From: an uncultured Roseateles sp.
Lineage (GTDB): Bacteria; Pseudomonadota; Gammaproteobacteria; Burkholderiales; Burkholderiaceae_C
Assembly (NCBI RefSeq): GCF_945956965.1
Contig: NZ_CAMFJS010000021.1
Span: 26,740-90,739, forward strand
Direction of reading: 5' to 3'
DNA length: 64,000 nt
In this document: piece by piece, positions 35,387 through 44,671 of the stretch
How the letters are laid out: every line of letters begins with the position of its first letter
How positions within the stretch are numbered: position 1 is the first letter of the stretch
Made by a program: the position numbers and the translations under genes
Notes under the pieces: model-generated
The model's input: only the letters and a program-made list of their open reading frames with translations
Database searches by the model: none
What the model was told of the DNA's origin: nothing

Positions 35387-36178
35387 GTGGCTACTCTCTC
35401 CTCTCCCTTGCTGATGCGCCGCCATGTCGGGAGGCTGCTAGCCGCGTTTTTTCTGCTGTTCGCCGCGGCATTACCTTCGGCCCGGGCTGCGGAATTCAAG
35501 GTTGACCTGATCCAGCTCGACCCCTGGGCCAAACCCAATCCCGACGCAGCACTCAGGGCCAAGACGCCGCTGATCGGCATCATCGTGGACATGCTGCACG
35601 AGTTTGAGCGCCGCAGCGGCCACACCACCCTCAAATCCTTAACGCCCTACGCCCGGGTCGAGCGTGATTTGCAGCAAGGGGATATCGACTTCTCCATCAT
35701 GGCCTGGAGCGACACGCGCAGCAGCTATGCCAGGCGAGGCACGGCCCTGGTGCCGCTGGAGTTTGGCGTGATCGCACGCCAAGGGATTTCGATCAAACGT
35801 TACGACGATCTCAAAAACATCGTGACCGCCGCACCTCGCGGCCTGAAGGTGGACCCGCGCTTCGACAGTGACCCGGGCGTGCCCAAGGAGTTGGTGCGGG
35901 ACTACACCCAAGCCATCCGCATCGCGGTGGCTGACCGCAAAGCCAAGGCCGTGGCCGGCGGACTGGCCAGCTTGAATCATCTGATCCAGCAGTTTGGCTT
36001 GGCCGCGGACTTCGGTGATGTACTGGTGCTCAACACCAGTGACCTGACGGTGGTGTTCTCTAAACAATCCAAGCTGCTGGCATCCGAGGCGCAGGTCAAT
36101 GCCGTTTTCAAAACCATGGTGGACGACGGCACGAGCAAACGGATTTTCGAGCGCTGGATGTTCCCGCCCACGCCCTAA
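35387..36178 (+). CDS. orphan periplasmic solute-binding protein (family 3-like)
   Basis: 263 residues from GTG 35387; ATG 35414 is a good alternative that begins directly at the signal peptide (MRRHVGRLLAAFFLLFAAALP, cut near ARAAE). GIIVDMLHEFERRSG, LQQGDIDFSIMAWS and the YDDLKNIVTAAPRG segment fit SBP_bac_3-type amino-acid-binding proteins. No transporter genes are adjacent, so it may serve a permease elsewhere or a sensor. Ligand unknown. Confidence 0.75.
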   Translation: MATLSSPLLMRRHVGRLLAAFFLLFAAALPSARAAEFKVDLIQLDPWAKPNPDAALRAKTPLIGIIVDMLHEFERRSGHTTLKSLTPYARVERDLQQGDIDFSIMAWSDTRSSYARRGTALVPLEFGVIARQGISIKRYDDLKNIVTAAPRGLKVDPRFDSDPGVPKELVRDYTQAIRIAVADRKAKAVAGGLASLNHLIQQFGLAADFGDVLVLNTSDLTVVFSKQSKLLASEAQVNAVFKTMVDDGTSKRIFERWMFPPTP

Positions 36179-36247
36179 TCACAGCGCCCTCCGCCACATC
36201 GCTTGCGCCTGCATTGGGGAGTGCTCAACACCAACGCTCCAGAAGTG

Positions 36248-36270
36248 AGGGCGGAGGAAGACCCCGCCCT
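36248..36270. terminator. possible bidirectional hairpin between binding protein and alkA
   Basis: AGGGCGG pairs with CCGCCCT (36264-36270) around a 9-base loop in the convergent gap. No T tract; low confidence. Confidence 0.3.
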
Positions 36271-37264
36271 AGCGTTTGGCTTGCAGCGTCGCCGCCCGCC
36301 ACAGATGCAGCACCGCATAGCTGCGATAGGGGCGAAAGGCTTCGGCGCGCTCCGTGTAGGCGGCCGGGCTCAGCAGTTCGGGCTGGCCCTGGCTGAGCTG
36401 GCGCAGCAGCACCACGTCCTTGGGCGGAAAGGCGTCCGCCCATGACCAGCCGCGCATCAAGATGTAATGCGCCGTCCAGGGACCAATGCCGCTGATGCCC
36501 TGCAACTCAAGCAGCGCGTGCTTGAGTTGAGCGGCTTGCGTGGCTTGTTCTGCTGGCTCGTCAGGATGCGCCTCAGCCCCTCGCCATGGCTGCAAGGTTT
36601 GCTGGGCATAGGCCAGCTGATCCCAGCGGCGCGCCAGGCTCAGCAGGCAGTCGGCGCGGCGCCGGATGATGCCCAGCTCGGCGATCTGAGCAGGCGCCAG
36701 CGCGGCCACATCGCTGACCCGAGGAAAGAGGCGCAAGGGCGTGGCCAAACCCGCAGGCCCTGACTCATTCAGTGGCCGCCCGAAGGCCTGCACAAAACGC
36801 TGCGCCAAGGTGCGCGCGGCTGCCACGGTGATTTGTTGCCCCAGCACCGCGCGCACAGCCAGCTCGAAGCGATCCAAGCAAGCCGGCAAACGGAGGCCCG
36901 GCTGCCCCGCGGCCAAGGCGCCCAGCCCGTCCGAGATGGCTTGCGGATCAGCATCCAGATCCAGCCAACTCCGCACCAGGGGCAGCAGTGTGGCGATGGT
37001 CGCTGGCTGCGCGCTCAAGGCCGTAGAGAAGTTCAGCGCCACGGCGGAGCGCTCGGGCAGAAACTGCAGGTCCAACCAGCCTTCAAACCCCTGCCCCTGG
37101 GCGTTCACCCCCTGCACGCTGCGGGTGATGCGCAGCTGGGCCTGGTCGACTTGCTCAATGCCGGCAATGGCGCGGTCGGCCAAAAACTGCAGCAAGGCCT
37201 CGATGTGATACGGCGCTTGGTAGGGCAGAAGAATGGCAGCGTCGTCGGGTATCTGGGTGCTCAT
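36269..37264 (-). CDS. alkA: DNA-3-methyladenine glycosylase AlkA
   Basis: 331 residues. N-terminal AlkA domain (LPYQAPYHIEALLQFLADRA), then a HhH-GPD fold: RAVLGQQITVAAARTLAQRF, LQGISGIGPWTAHYILMRG for the hairpin, and the catalytic Asp in DAFPPKD. It removes alkylated purines in base-excision repair. Unlike many relatives it lacks a fused Ada domain. It lies just downstream of the response-regulator gene on the same strand (70-base gap). Confidence 0.93.
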   Translation of the reverse strand: MSTQIPDDAAILLPYQAPYHIEALLQFLADRAIAGIEQVDQAQLRITRSVQGVNAQGQGFEGWLDLQFLPERSAVALNFSTALSAQPATIATLLPLVRSWLDLDADPQAISDGLGALAAGQPGLRLPACLDRFELAVRAVLGQQITVAAARTLAQRFVQAFGRPLNESGPAGLATPLRLFPRVSDVAALAPAQIAELGIIRRRADCLLSLARRWDQLAYAQQTLQPWRGAEAHPDEPAEQATQAAQLKHALLELQGISGIGPWTAHYILMRGWSWADAFPPKDVVLLRQLSQGQPELLSPAAYTERAEAFRPYRSYAVLHLWRAATLQAKR

Positions 37265-37334
37265 GGGCGCAGATGATAGGCGGGGTGCTGCGACGCTCAG
37301 GCCGTGCCCGCGAACTCAAGCGCGGGTGCTCAAC

Positions 37335-38111
37335 TCACATGGCTTTGAACAAATGCACATAGGCGCGGCTGACCGGCAGCTCGCGGCCATGGCCCTTGAT
37401 GCGTACAAACAAGCGACTCAACTCATCGCGCCGGGTGCCGGCCAGATGTTCCAGGTTGATGATGGTGGAGCGATGCACCTGCCAGAATTTGGTCGGGTCC
37501 AGCTGGGCGAGTAGCTCAATGATGGGCGTGCGGATCAAGTGCTCGGCGTTGGCGGTCTGCACCACGGTGTATTTGTCATCGGCCTGGAAAAACAACACCT
37601 CATCCACCGCGATCTGGTGCATCAGATCGCCCTGCGCGGCACGCACATAACGCAGGCGCTGTGCAGGTTCTTGCGCGCCAGCGGCGGCGCCCTGCCCTTG
37701 CAGCAATTGCTTCAAGACGCCGGCCAGCGCTTGGGCTTCGGGCTCCGGTGGCGCTTGCAAGGCGCTGCGCACCCGCTCCAGGGTCCGCGCCAGCCTTTCG
37801 GTCTTGAGGGGCTTGAGCAGATAGTCCAGCGCCGCGGCCTCAAAAGCCTGCACCGCGTACTCATCAAACGCGGTGACGAAGATCACCTTGGTCTGGCCTT
37901 CGATGCCTTGAGCCACCTCCAGGCCGCTGAGGCCGGGCATTTGAATGTCCAGAAAAGCCAGATCGGGCTGCAAGTCCTCAATCTGCGCCGCCGCCTCCAG
38001 GCCATTGCGGGCCACGCTGAGGATGTTCAATTCGGGCCAGAGCTGGGCCAGCTGCAGCTTGAGGTGCTGGGCCAGATGGGGTTCGTCGTCGGCGATCAGG
38101 GCGGTAGTCAT
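37335..38111 (-). CDS. LytTR-family response regulator
   Basis: 258 residues. Receiver domain 1-115 with the acidic pair DDE (9-11), phospho-acceptor Asp in AFLDIQMPGLSGLEV, TAFDEYAVQAFEAAALDYLLKP. The C-terminal LytTR DNA-binding domain starts near RLRYVRAAQGDL and contains FFQADDKYTVV and FWQVHRSTIINLEHL. Partner of the kinase encoded upstream with a 4-base overlap. Target genes unknown. Confidence 0.94.
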   Translation of the reverse strand: MTTALIADDEPHLAQHLKLQLAQLWPELNILSVARNGLEAAAQIEDLQPDLAFLDIQMPGLSGLEVAQGIEGQTKVIFVTAFDEYAVQAFEAAALDYLLKPLKTERLARTLERVRSALQAPPEPEAQALAGVLKQLLQGQGAAAGAQEPAQRLRYVRAAQGDLMHQIAVDEVLFFQADDKYTVVQTANAEHLIRTPIIELLAQLDPTKFWQVHRSTIINLEHLAGTRRDELSRLFVRIKGHGRELPVSRAYVHLFKAM

Positions 38112-39322
38112 GTGGCGAGACGCTTGCTAGAGGTGGTGTTGACGGAGGGATTGCTTGAGCTGACGAGCGTGAGCGGCAGGCTGATCTGCGCCAGCGTGCC
38201 GGCGGGCAGCTGCGCTTGCAGCGTCAGCGTGGCGCGCTCGCCAAAGCGGGTTTGCAGGCGCGAGCGGATATTGCTCAGCGCGATGCCATTGCCGGCACCG
38301 GCGCCACCACGGCCGGCCCGATGGCTCGCCGCCCGGCGCGGCGCTTCCAACCCCAGGCCATCATCGCTGACGCTGATCAAGAGTTGACCCTGCTGCTGGC
38401 TGGCGCGAATGACAACCTCGCCACCGTCGACCTTGGGCTCCAGACCGTGATGAACGGCGTTCTCCACCAACGGCTGCAAAAGCAAGGGCGGCAGCCTCGC
38501 GGCACGCAAGTCCGCCGGCACCTCGATGCGAAAGCGCAGGCGTTCGACCATGCGGATCTGCAGCAGAGTGAGGTAGCTTGCCACCATATCGAGCTCCTCG
38601 CCCAGGCTGGCTTCGTCATGGCGGATCTGACCCAGGCTGGCGCGCAGATAGTCGGTGAAGGCCTCCAGCATCAGCTTGGCGCGCGGCGCATCCACCTCCA
38701 TCAAACCGTGCACATTAGCCAAGGTGTTGAAAAGAAAGTGCGGCTCGATCTGCGCTTGCAAGAGACGCAGCTGCGCATCGGTGGCCTGCAGACGCAAGGC
38801 TTGATTACGGCCACGGATCTTCCAGAACACCCAGTTGACGGCGGTGATGCCCAGGCTGATGAGCAAGAAAGTGCCCACCGTACCGGCGTTGCCAAAAAAG
38901 CCGCCGAACATATCCCGTTTCAGCAAGAGGCCGACAAAGACCAAACCAATCGCCATGCCCAGGCTGCAACCCAGGATGCTGAAGCCGCCAAAGAACAGGG
39001 GCGACCACCACCCGCTTTTGCCGCGGTCCAGTCGGGCCAGCATGGCGTCGCTGAGCCCCAACTCCAAGCTGCGCCACATGGCATGGAAGGTCAAGGTGAT
39101 GCAAGTGCTGATGACCAGATTGATGCCGAAGACGGCCCACAGCGCCGACCAATCGCCCAGATGCTTGCGATTCATCAGCCCGCCAATGAAGGTGAAGAAC
39201 AGGGCAAAGCCCAAGGCGATGCACAGGTCCACCAGCAGGCGCGCCCAGGCCGGCTCACTGCGATGCTTGCTCAGCACAAAGAAGCGGCTGAGCGTGTAGG
39301 ACATGGTGGCTTTGAATGTCAT
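38108..39322 (-). CDS. LytS/YehU-type sensor histidine kinase
   Basis: 404 residues from ATG 39322 (ATG 39304 also possible). Four to five hydrophobic segments in the first 190 residues, then the His_kinase domain with the phospho-acceptor in QAQIEPHFLFNTLANVHGLM, and a HATPase domain (LLLQPLVENAVHHGLEP, VSDDGLGLEA, GIALSNIRSRL). It phosphorylates the LytTR regulator. The signal is unknown. Divergent from the phosphomannomutase gene. Confidence 0.92.
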   Translation of the reverse strand: MTFKATMSYTLSRFFVLSKHRSEPAWARLLVDLCIALGFALFFTFIGGLMNRKHLGDWSALWAVFGINLVISTCITLTFHAMWRSLELGLSDAMLARLDRGKSGWWSPLFFGGFSILGCSLGMAIGLVFVGLLLKRDMFGGFFGNAGTVGTFLLISLGITAVNWVFWKIRGRNQALRLQATDAQLRLLQAQIEPHFLFNTLANVHGLMEVDAPRAKLMLEAFTDYLRASLGQIRHDEASLGEELDMVASYLTLLQIRMVERLRFRIEVPADLRAARLPPLLLQPLVENAVHHGLEPKVDGGEVVIRASQQQGQLLISVSDDGLGLEAPRRAASHRAGRGGAGAGNGIALSNIRSRLQTRFGERATLTLQAQLPAGTLAQISLPLTLVSSSNPSVNTTSSKRLAT

Positions 39323-39487
39323 GGCCCGCAGTGTATGCAGGCCAGCGCGCCCGCCCTCGCAGCAGCACGACGAATCGACAGCCGCGCCGACGGCTGCGCA
39401 TGAAACCGGCTTGAACCGCAGTGCCACGGCGCCTGCATACAATCCGCCCACATTTAGACAAACGCACTACTCCTGGAGCAGCCATTC

Positions 39488-40876
39488 ATGCAAGTTCAAG
39501 CCGCCGCCTTCAAGGCCTATGACATCCGTGGTGTTGTGGGCACCGCCCTGACGGAAGAATTGGCCGAGCACCTGGGCCGCGCTTTCGGCACCGAAGCCCG
39601 CAAGCTCGGCGAAAAGGCCGTGGCCGTGGGCCGCGATGGACGCTTGTCCGGCCCCAGCCTGTCGGCCGCCTTGATTCGCGGTCTGCAAAGCACCGGCCTG
39701 GATGTGGTGGACCTCGGCGCCGTCACCACCCCCATGCTGTACTACGTGGCGGCCACCCGCGCCAAGCATGGCTGCCGCAGCGGCATCATGGTGACCGGCA
39801 GCCACAACCCCAAGGACTACAACGGTTTCAAGATGGTGCTCAAGGGCGCCGCCGTGTTTGGTGAGCAGATCCAAGACCTGCGCCGCCGCATCGAAGCCGA
39901 AGACTATCTGACCGGCAATGGCCGTGCCGCCACCATGGACGTGGTGCCGGAGTACATCCAGCGCATCGTCAAGGACTGCAAGCTCAAGCGCCGCATGAAG
40001 GTGGTGGTGGACAGCGGCAACGGCATCCCCGGCGCCAGCGCACCGGCCATCCTGCGCGCCCTGGGCTGCGAGGTGATCGACATCTACTCCAAGGTGGATG
40101 GCGACTTCCCCAACCATCACCCCGATCCTTCGCGCCCGGAAAACCTGGAAGACCTCAAGCGCATCGTGCACGCCTGCGACGCCGAACTGGGCCTGGCCTT
40201 TGACGGCGACGGCGACCGCCTGGGCGTGGTCACCAAGGACGGCAATATGATCATGCCGGACCGCCAGATCATGCTGTTCGCGGCCGACATCCTCAAGCGC
40301 AAGCCGGGCTCGGAGATCATCTTCGACGTCAAGTGCACCCAGCGCCTGGCCCCCTGGATTGTTGAACATGGCGGCAAGCCGCTGATGTGGAAGACCGGCC
40401 ACAGCTTCGCCAAGGCCAAGCTGCGTGAAACCGGCGCCCCGCTGGCCGGCGAGCTGTCGGGCCATATCTTCTTCAAGGAGCGTTGGTACGGCTTCGACGA
40501 CGCGATGTACTGCGCCGGCCGCTTGCTGGAAATTCTGTCGCGCGCCGCCGACCCCAGCGCGGTGCTGAACGCCCTGCCCAATAGCTTCAACACGCCCGAG
40601 ATCAATGTGCCTTGCGCCGAGGGCGAGCAGCACTCGGTGGTGGCCCAGCTGCAGGCCACGGCCAAATTCGCTGGCGCCAAGGACGTGGTGACGATTGACG
40701 GCCTGCGCGTGGAGTACAGCGATGGTTTTGGCCTGATCCGCGCTTCCAACACCACGCCGGTGTTGGTGCTGCGTTTTGAAGGCCACACGCCCGAGGCGTT
40801 GGAGCGCATCCAGCACGAGGTGCTGGCGCAGCTCAAGCTGGTCAAGCCAGACGCCGTCTTCGCGGCCGGCCATTGA
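39488..40876 (+). CDS. phosphomannomutase/phosphoglucomutase
   Basis: 462 residues, AlgC-type. FKAYDIRGVVG at the N-terminus, the catalytic serine loop in MVTGSHNPKDYNGFK, the metal-binding DGDGDR loop, and the GELSGHIFFKERWYGFDD sugar-binding segment. It interconverts hexose-1- and hexose-6-phosphates for LPS and exopolysaccharide. A GGAGCA ribosome site precedes it. It overlaps waaA, consistent with envelope sugar supply. Confidence 0.94.
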   Translation: MQVQAAAFKAYDIRGVVGTALTEELAEHLGRAFGTEARKLGEKAVAVGRDGRLSGPSLSAALIRGLQSTGLDVVDLGAVTTPMLYYVAATRAKHGCRSGIMVTGSHNPKDYNGFKMVLKGAAVFGEQIQDLRRRIEAEDYLTGNGRAATMDVVPEYIQRIVKDCKLKRRMKVVVDSGNGIPGASAPAILRALGCEVIDIYSKVDGDFPNHHPDPSRPENLEDLKRIVHACDAELGLAFDGDGDRLGVVTKDGNMIMPDRQIMLFAADILKRKPGSEIIFDVKCTQRLAPWIVEHGGKPLMWKTGHSFAKAKLRETGAPLAGELSGHIFFKERWYGFDDAMYCAGRLLEILSRAADPSAVLNALPNSFNTPEINVPCAEGEQHSVVAQLQATAKFAGAKDVVTIDGLRVEYSDGFGLIRASNTTPVLVLRFEGHTPEALERIQHEVLAQLKLVKPDAVFAAGH

Positions 40877-42186
40877 AACAGGCCGAGCGCTTCGCAGCGC
40901 GCAGCAGCCGCTGGGCCTATGCGGCCCTGCTGAGCCTGCTGGCGCCGGCCTATTTGCTGCGCCTGTGGCGGCGCGGCAAGGCCGAGCCGCTGTACCGTGA
41001 GCACATCGCGGAGCGCTTTGGCGCCTACCGCGCGCCCGCACCGGAGCAAGGCTGGATCTGGATTCATGCCGTGTCCCTGGGCGAAACGCGCGCCGCCGCC
41101 GCCCTGATCACGGCCATGCGCGTGCAGCAGCCAGATATGCGCCTGCTGCTGACTCACAGCACCGCCACCGGGCGCGAAGCCGGCGCCGCCCTGCTGCAGC
41201 CCGGCGACGCCCAAGCCTGGCTGCCCTACGACACGCCCGACGCGGTGCGGCGCTTTCTGCGCCACTGGCAGCCGCGCCTGGGCGTGCTGATGGAGACCGA
41301 GGTCTGGCCCACCTTGCAGTTTGAATGCGCCCAGGCCGGGCTGCCGCTATTCCTGGCCAATGCCCGTTTGTCTGAGCGCAGCCTGCGCCGAGGTCAGCGC
41401 TTTGCGGCCTTGCTGCGCCCGGCGGCCCAGCGCTTGCGTGCCGCTTTGGCGCAAACCGAGGCCGACGCCGCTCGCTTGCGTGAAGCCGGCGTGAGCGATG
41501 TGCAGGTGATGGGCAATCTGAAATTCGATATGGCGGTGGACGAGGCCTTGCTAGCGCGCGGCCGAGCCTGGCGGGCCAAGCTGGGGCGCCCGGTCTTGAT
41601 GCTGGCCGTCAGTCGCGAAGGCGAAGAGGCCCAGCTGCTGCACGCCTGGCAAGACCTGGCCCTCGGCAAAGAGACAGGCGAAGCGCCGCTGCTATTGATC
41701 GTGCCCCGCCATCCGCAGCGCTTCGATGAGATCGCAGCGATGGTGGCGGCCGCTGGCTTTCGCTTGGCACGCCGCAGCAGCTGGCAGGACGCGGCCGATT
41801 CCCCCGATGAGGCCGCCTTGCATGCCCAGGTCTGGCTGGGTGACTCGATGCGCGAGATGGCGCTTTACTACGGCTTGGCCGATGTGGCCTTGCTGGGCGG
41901 CAGCTTCGCCCCTTTGGGCGGACAGAACCTGATCGAGGCGGCCGCCTGCGCCTGCCCGGTGCTGATGGGGCCACACACCTTCAACTTCGCCGAAGCCTCC
42001 AGCCTGGCCGAGCAAGCGGGTGCGGCACAGCGTGTCAGCGATATGGCGGGGGCACTTGCTCAAGGCCTGAGCTTGTGTGAGGATGCGCCGGCTCGTCAGG
42101 CCATGTCGACTCAAGCACTGCGCTTTGCCAAGCAGCACCGCGGTGCGGCCGCACGCATGGCTGAGTTCATCTTGCAAAACGGCTGA
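40873..42186 (+). CDS. waaA: 3-deoxy-D-manno-octulosonic acid transferase WaaA (KdtA)
   Basis: 437 residues from TTG 40873, which overlaps the upstream stop (TTGA). N-terminal membrane anchor (about 17-32), then a GT-B glycosyltransferase: IWIHAVSLGETRAAAALI with the catalytic Glu, METEVWPTLQFE, VMGNLKFD, and GGSFAPLGGQNLIEAAACACPVLMGPHTFNF. It adds Kdo to lipid A precursor. A strong terminator follows. Confidence 0.94.
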   Translation: MKQAERFAARSSRWAYAALLSLLAPAYLLRLWRRGKAEPLYREHIAERFGAYRAPAPEQGWIWIHAVSLGETRAAAALITAMRVQQPDMRLLLTHSTATGREAGAALLQPGDAQAWLPYDTPDAVRRFLRHWQPRLGVLMETEVWPTLQFECAQAGLPLFLANARLSERSLRRGQRFAALLRPAAQRLRAALAQTEADAARLREAGVSDVQVMGNLKFDMAVDEALLARGRAWRAKLGRPVLMLAVSREGEEAQLLHAWQDLALGKETGEAPLLLIVPRHPQRFDEIAAMVAAAGFRLARRSSWQDAADSPDEAALHAQVWLGDSMREMALYYGLADVALLGGSFAPLGGQNLIEAAACACPVLMGPHTFNFAEASSLAEQAGAAQRVSDMAGALAQGLSLCEDAPARQAMSTQALRFAKQHRGAAARMAEFILQNG

Positions 42187-42274
42187 AGCCCTCGGCAAGC
42201 CCTGCCGACACGGCGCGGGGCTGACAACTAACAGCTCAAGCAGCAAACCATTCTGACGTCCTCTAGGCGCATAA

Positions 42275-42298
42275 AAAAGCCCGCTTGCGCGGGCTTTT
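42275..42298. terminator. bidirectional Rho-independent terminator
   Basis: AAAAGCCCGC, loop TTGC, GCGGGCTTTT: a perfect 10-bp stem with A and T runs on both sides, so it can end waaA (+) and the binding-protein gene (-). Confidence 0.92.
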
Positions 42299-42323
42299 GC
42301 TTGAGCTTGTGGCTGATTGAGAA

Positions 42324-43466
42324 TCAGCGCACCACGGCCAACTCGGAGCGGTTGCCGCCCTTGTAGGTGTACATGGTCAGAGCGCCGTTCTTGATGTCGC
42401 CCTTGTTGTCAAAGGAGATCACGCCGGTCACGCCCTTGAAGCCCGTGGTCTTGGCCAGCACCGGCAGGTACTTGGCAGGCTCAGCAGAGCCGGCCTTGAC
42501 CATGGCGTCGACCATCACATTGACGGCGTCATACACATAAGGTGCGTAGACCTGAACATCCAGCTTGTAAGCTTCCTTGAACTTGGACTTGAAAGCTTCC
42601 ATGTCCTTCTTGGACTCGCCTTCCACGCCACCGGCTTCCGCGCAAATGACTTGCTCGTCGGCCATGGTGCCAGCGGCCAGCTTGGGCAGCTCAGAGCTGC
42701 AGATACCGTCTCCGCCCATGAACTTGGCGCTGATGCCCAGCTGCTTCATCTGACGCAGCATCGGGCCAGCCACAGCGTCCATGCCGCCGAAGAAGATCAC
42801 GTCGGGCTTCTTGCCCTTCAGTGTGGTCAGGATGGCGGAGAAGTCCGTGGCCTTGTCATTAGTGAATTCGCGGCCAGCGATCTTGCCGCCAGCAGCCTTC
42901 ACGCCTTTTTCGAACTCATCGGCCACGCCTTGGCCGTAAGCCGTGCGGTCGTCGATGACGGCAATGACCTTGCCCTTGACGGCGGTCACAGCGTACTTGC
43001 CCAGGGTGCCGCCCAGATGGACGTCATCGGCCACCACGCGGAAAGCGGTCTTGTAGCCGTTACGGGTGTACTTGGGGTTGGTCGCCGAAGGCGAGATTTG
43101 CGGAATGCCGGCTTCGAAGTAGATCTTCGAGGCGGGGATGGTGGTACCGGAGTTCAGGTGACCGATCACGCCATTGACCTTGGCGTCAGCCAGCTTTTGA
43201 GCGGCGGCCGTGCCTTGCTTTGGATCGCCAGCGTCGTCTTCAGCCAGCAGTTCAAACTTGGCGGTCTTGCCACCGATCTTGACGCCCTTTTTGTTGAGCT
43301 CATCGATGGCCATGCGAGCACCCAGCTCATTGTCCTTACCCAGGTGGGCGATGCCGCCGCTGGTAGGGCCCACGTGGCCAATCTTGACCACGACTTCTTG
43401 CGACATTGCCGCGACGCTAGACAACAACGCAATCGCGCCGACCACAACGTTCAATTTAACTTGCAT
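42324..43466 (-). CDS. livK: branched-chain amino-acid ABC transporter substrate-binding protein
   Basis: 380 residues with a strong GGAGGT ribosome site 6 bases before the ATG. Signal peptide 1-22 (ending AAMSQ). The periplasmic type-1 fold is seen from VVKIGHVGPTSGGIAHLGKD through VNGVIGHLNSGTTIPAS and VIDDRTAYGQGVADEFEKG. It binds leucine/isoleucine/valine-type ligands. No permease genes are next to it. Ends at a strong bidirectional terminator. Confidence 0.93.
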   Translation of the reverse strand: MQVKLNVVVGAIALLSSVAAMSQEVVVKIGHVGPTSGGIAHLGKDNELGARMAIDELNKKGVKIGGKTAKFELLAEDDAGDPKQGTAAAQKLADAKVNGVIGHLNSGTTIPASKIYFEAGIPQISPSATNPKYTRNGYKTAFRVVADDVHLGGTLGKYAVTAVKGKVIAVIDDRTAYGQGVADEFEKGVKAAGGKIAGREFTNDKATDFSAILTTLKGKKPDVIFFGGMDAVAGPMLRQMKQLGISAKFMGGDGICSSELPKLAAGTMADEQVICAEAGGVEGESKKDMEAFKSKFKEAYKLDVQVYAPYVYDAVNVMVDAMVKAGSAEPAKYLPVLAKTTGFKGVTGVISFDNKGDIKNGALTMYTYKGGNRSELAVVR

Positions 43467-43846
43467 GAATTACCTCCGGATTGGAAGAAGGAGAGCTGTG
43501 TTTTCGTTGATTGTTCAACGCCTCAAACATACCCCAAATCGAGGGCCCGCAGATAGGGGGTTAGTCAGGAAAACGGCCCTCCTGCGCCAAGCGTTAGGGG
43601 GTGTTGCAAAGGCATCTACGCAGTAGCCACAACAAGCACCAGGGCGGCGCAGCAAAGCAGCTTTATCCGATGCCTTGGGCACACTAACGCACCACTTCAA
43701 TGCAGGCGCAAGGCAGCCTGCGCACTGAGTTTGGTACTCGCCCCACCAAGCGGGGCAGAGGATCATACGGAGTCGAGATAAACCCTAGTGTTGCAAGGCG
43801 GCGGCACTCTGCATACGCCAGCCGCACACCCAGCGCAGCCGCGGGT
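43467..43846. promoter_or_regulatory. 380-base non-coding region upstream of the livK-like gene
   Basis: No gene is supported here. It holds the livK leader and two copies of TAGGGGG (43554-43560 and 43595-43601), 41 bases apart, which read CCCCCTA toward livK and may be a regulator site. The left part near livK is expected to contain its promoter. A plus-strand frame running into 44113 has no coding character. Confidence 0.45.
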
Positions 43847-44671
43847 TCAGCCTGGCGGCAATTGTCGCTTCAAGCTGCGCCACACGGCGCTTTCAACACG
43901 GGCGTGCAGCTGAGCCCGCATGGCCATCACGGCCTGCTCCAGCACTTCGTCCAAGACCTGGTCGAGCGCCTCATCCACCGCCAGCGCAATGGCTTCCTTG
44001 ATGGCTTGTTCTTGACCGGCAAACGCCGCCCGCAGCGGATCGGCCGGCGTATTGGCCGGCGCATCGGCCGGCGTTTTGGGCGCACTCACGGGCATGGCCA
44101 ACACGGGCGCTGATGGCGGCGACTGGTATGCCGAGGTCAATGCCGACGCGGAGTCCGGCGCTGATGCCGATGCTTGTGGCACATCAAGCGCAAAGCCCAG
44201 ATCGTGCGCGGGGAGATCAGGCGCCGCCTTCGCCAAATCACGCATCTCACGCAACTCAGGGAAGTCGGGCAAATCAGGTAACTCGGGCAACTTGATCGGC
44301 GCTGCGGCCTGCGCCGCAAGATCCAAATCTGGCAAAGCCAGATCCAGTGGACCCGCCAGCTCTTGTGCCAGCTCTTGTGCCAGTTCTTGGGCCAGCGGGC
44401 GCTCGGCGTCGGCCTCGGGCGGATCGGAGAGGTCAGGCACGGCATCTTCTGCCGCCAGCACCAAGTCCAGGGACGGCACAGGCAGCGCCAGATCTTCCGG
44501 TTCCGCCGCGTCGAGCAAAACCGGCACATCAGCCACCACGGCCGGCACGGCCGCAGGCCGGGGCCGAGGTGTCAGCTCAAGATCCAGGTCCAGCAAAAAG
44601 GCCAGATCAGACGGCTCCACCACTTCGGTCAGGGTGGGCACCACGCGCTTGGGCGCCACAGAGCCCGTCAT
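43847..44671 (-). CDS. acidic low-complexity protein encoded after holC
   Basis: 274 residues, not recognised. The first 200 residues are Asp/Leu/Pro/Ala-rich with an AQEL tandem repeat (about residues 94-105) and probably disordered. The last 60 residues (AFAGQEQAIKEAIALAVDEALDQVLDEV, then RVESAVWRSLKRQLP) look like an amphipathic helical domain. Its start overlaps the holC stop (ATGA), so it is co-translated with the polymerase chi subunit. Function unknown. Confidence 0.7.
   Translation of the reverse strand: MTGSVAPKRVVPTLTEVVEPSDLAFLLDLDLELTPRPRPAAVPAVVADVPVLLDAAEPEDLALPVPSLDLVLAAEDAVPDLSDPPEADAERPLAQELAQELAQELAGPLDLALPDLDLAAQAAAPIKLPELPDLPDFPELREMRDLAKAAPDLPAHDLGFALDVPQASASAPDSASALTSAYQSPPSAPVLAMPVSAPKTPADAPANTPADPLRAAFAGQEQAIKEAIALAVDEALDQVLDEVLEQAVMAMRAQLHARVESAVWRSLKRQLPPG
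44357..44392 (-). repeat. three 12-bp tandem units in the acidic protein gene
   Basis: CAGCTCTTGTGC twice, then a diverged third copy; read on the minus strand they encode AQEL repeats. Confidence 0.75.

Noticed and set aside
43700..44113. Plus-strand frame of 137 codons
   Set aside because: Arg/Ser-rich translation without similarity; it overlaps the minus-strand acidic protein coupled to holC.
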